Assembly (NCBI GenBank): GCA_947627535.1
Contig: CANQWM010000007.1
Location: 1 to 64,000 of the forward strand
DNA from: an uncultured Acetatifactor sp.
GTDB taxonomy: Bacteria; Bacillota; Clostridia; Lachnospirales; Lachnospiraceae
DNA length: 64,000 nucleotides
Direction: 5' to 3'
Of the stretch, positions 62,490 through 64,000 are shown one piece after another. The position numbers and the translations under genes are program-made. The notes beneath the pieces are model-generated. The model saw only the letters and a program-made list of their open reading frames with translations, ran no database searches and had not been told where the DNA came from. The first letter of the stretch is position 1; each line of letters begins with the position of its first letter.

Positions 62490-63401
62490 TTATAAAAATA
62501 CCCTGATCAGTTCCAACGTCTCACTGTCCAGTACCACCAAAGAATTTTTCAGCTCCTCCAGCACTTCAAAAAATCTTTTTTTCTGTCCGCTGTTAAAATA
62601 AAGCTTCAGCTGGCAGGAATATGTGGCCAGAGAATTTGGGTACTGCGCCGCTGCCCTCTCGCACCATTTCTGGCAATCCTCGAAGTTTTCGATCTCCAGA
62701 AGCCGCAGGCTGACCGCCTCGTACATCGCGCTTGTCATACGCCCCCTGTCCTTGATAAACAGGATCTCGCAGACCTGATCCATCATCTTTACGTAGTTTC
62801 TCTGTTCCATATCGGTAAACACATGCTGTGCCAGCACCTGATCCATATACTGCGCCAGCATCTCCGCGCAGCCCGCCTGATCGGTCCCTTCCCCTTCCGA
62901 AAGCACCATCTGATATTGCTTCTGCACATTCATCCGAAAATCGTTTAAGGCATCCTGCAGCACGGAAGCCGCATAGTGGGCCGTTTCGGTATCTTCACTG
63001 TTCAGGGCCAGCGCGATGGCCGCCAGGGACTTCTGGATATCTCCCCGTACCACGTCCATCATCATGGCCCGCAGGTTTTCCGTATCCGTGATCTCGATGG
63101 CTTCCTCCAGGGGGACAAGGTTGCGTTCGCTTTCCTCCGCATGGACATAGGTGCTCACCCGCTCCTTGCTGAATATGACATCCGCCAGATCAACGGGTCT
63201 CGAGAAAAATATTTTCAGTAAAATAAAAGAAAGCAGGAAAAAACATGGTCCCACTACCGGACACAGGATCATGAGCAGAGTACGGTACAGAAAGCTTCTG
63301 CTTTTCTCTTTTTTCCGGAACAGATTCCACAGAAGATATATAAGCGCCACCAGCGTATTACAAATGAGAAGTATAATAAAACGGAACTCCTGTTCTGTCA
63401 T
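62490..63401 (-). CDS. PelE-like membrane/helical-repeat protein
   Basis: The product has 303 residues. Two membrane helices at the start (FIILLICNTLVALIYLLWNL and LLMILCPVVGPCFFLLSFIL) are followed by a long helical cytoplasmic part of TPR-like character (QKSLAAIALALNSEDTETAH, WCERAAAQYPNSLATYSCQL). PelE has the same plan, two helices plus TPRs, and the gene is next to the PelD-like gene, so it is a PelE counterpart by architecture and place. It would join the PelD-PelG complex. Ribosome binding site AGGAAGGG lies 13 bases away. Confidence 0.65.
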   Translation of the reverse strand: MTEQEFRFIILLICNTLVALIYLLWNLFRKKEKSRSFLYRTLLMILCPVVGPCFFLLSFILLKIFFSRPVDLADVIFSKERVSTYVHAEESERNLVPLEEAIEITDTENLRAMMMDVVRGDIQKSLAAIALALNSEDTETAHYAASVLQDALNDFRMNVQKQYQMVLSEGEGTDQAGCAEMLAQYMDQVLAQHVFTDMEQRNYVKMMDQVCEILFIKDRGRMTSAMYEAVSLRLLEIENFEDCQKWCERAAAQYPNSLATYSCQLKLYFNSGQKKRFFEVLEELKNSLVVLDSETLELIRVFL

Positions 63402-63448
63402 CCTGCAGCCAACCCTTCCTGAAGCCTGACGGCACCGAAGCGGAATCT

Positions 63449-64000
63449 CTATATTTCATCCACGATCCTGCTGTTATAGCCGGCCTCCGCAAAACGCTTT
63501 ATTACATAATGGGCGTCCTCCCGCGCCGTATTGGGCAGCAGCGTATACAGCCCTCCGTCCTCCAGCATCCCTATATAGTCCGTCTGACGCAGTTTTCCTG
63601 ACAGCTGCTTTCCCGCCTCCAGATAAAGCGAAGGATCCGCCTCGATCTTCAGCACCGTACATTCCGTCAGCCCCTTTCCCTGCGCCTTCAGGTAAGCCTG
63701 CATCAGCCGTCCGAAAGCTTCAGACTCCAGCATACGTGTATCTTCCACATAACGCTGCGCTTCCAATACATTCAGATACCGGCTTGCGCGAAGGACCGCG
63801 TTCTGGATCAGGGCACTGATGATCACAAGCTGATTGGCCTGGCCAAGTGTCATACTCTCCCAGGGAATTCCCCAGATCATCAGCAACATCTGCATTTGAT
63901 CCTTATCATCAAAAATCGCGTTTGCCATCAACGGATATTTTTCGTCCAATTTGCGGTTGATAAATACCTTATGCTGGCACAGGGTTTCATAAAGTTCCCC
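63449..64000 (-). CDS. pelD: PelD-like c-di-GMP receptor, partial
   Basis: The last 183 residues are in the window; the start lies beyond the right edge. First is the end of a GAF domain (KYPLMANAIFDDKDQMQMLL, SALIQNAVLRASRYL), then a degenerate GGDEF domain. Its c-di-GMP inhibitory-site motif RxxD is intact in GKLRQTDYIGMLED, while the GGDEF signature is replaced by EDGGLYTLLPN, so it should bind but not make c-di-GMP. In PelD this binding switches on Pel synthesis. It is the leading visible gene of the operon 63449 to about 51004. The missing N-terminus should hold membrane helices. Confidence 0.8.
   Translation of the reverse strand, partial: GELYETLCQHKVFINRKLDEKYPLMANAIFDDKDQMQMLLMIWGIPWESMTLGQANQLVIISALIQNAVLRASRYLNVLEAQRYVEDTRMLESEAFGRLMQAYLKAQGKGLTECTVLKIEADPSLYLEAGKQLSGKLRQTDYIGMLEDGGLYTLLPNTAREDAHYVIKRFAEAGYNSRIVDEI

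Overview
The window reads as a chromosomal segment of a Gram-positive gut anaerobe of the family Lachnospiraceae (Clostridia). Supporting signs are strong GGAGG ribosome binding sites, the Clostridia-type apt-relA-MBL-hemZ gene order, rubrerythrin, a Tn1549-like mobile-element scar, and small peptides with the N-terminal pattern K(D/N)Y.KPVV...AEGVYAASGA. The genus cannot be fixed from the sequence. Almost all genes lie on the minus strand.

Layout. 1-13.8 kb is accessory DNA on the 3' side of a tRNA-Leu gene (13778-13860). It holds a decayed large serine recombinase, a mobile-element remnant rich in inverted repeats, an XRE/TPR-like regulator, a methyltransferase, a two-gene ATPase + TOPRIM (RloA/RloB, AbiL-like) defence module, a frameshifted DUF402 gene, a CPBP-like membrane protein, a 5'-truncated sigma factor with its serpin-bearing partner, and an AlbA_2/Schlafen-type ATP-binding regulator whose 5' leader carries eight copies of a 5-bp repeat.

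14-30 kb holds metabolic and envelope genes: KDG kinase and a KDPG-aldolase/VOC fusion (uronate degradation), YfhO, a UbiA-family prenyltransferase, a glutamine-amidotransferase-like hydrolase, citrate synthase, GH27 alpha-galactosidase, a DUF6020-like membrane protein, a membrane-bound spermidine-synthase-like protein, rubrerythrin and a chemoreceptor. A 14-bp motif (GTAACAGTTCAGCC) recurs at gene ends and bounds a 230-bp MITE-like element at 22013-22242. At 30.3-30.8 kb lie remains of an MNT/HEPN toxin-antitoxin pair and an Rpn-type tail.

30.8-39.6 kb is core housekeeping: hemZ, a metallo-beta-lactamase hydrolase, relA, apt, a CBS protein, a SEC-C protein, a HAD phosphatase and purA.

39.7-48.3 kb is the most novel part. 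It contains an S26 signal-peptidase-like protease, a PqqD-HPr-kinase-like fusion, an ABC exporter, two secreted-protein precursors sharing one leader, a 21-bp-repeat coiled-coil gene, and a flippase fused to an NTP_transf_5 nucleotidyltransferase preceded by six 8-bp repeats. I propose a RiPP-like export/modification system: PqqD binds the leader, the kinase and nucleotidyltransferase decorate the core, S26 cuts after AASG(A), and the ABC protein exports.

48.4-64 kb is a Gram-positive Pel-type exopolysaccharide locus. It holds a PelD-like c-di-GMP receptor (partial, running off the right edge), a PelE-like protein, a large membrane protein, a DUF2194 protein, PelF, PelG, DUF2304, two glycosyltransferases, two DUF4832/4874 proteins and a Stealth-family phosphotransferase.
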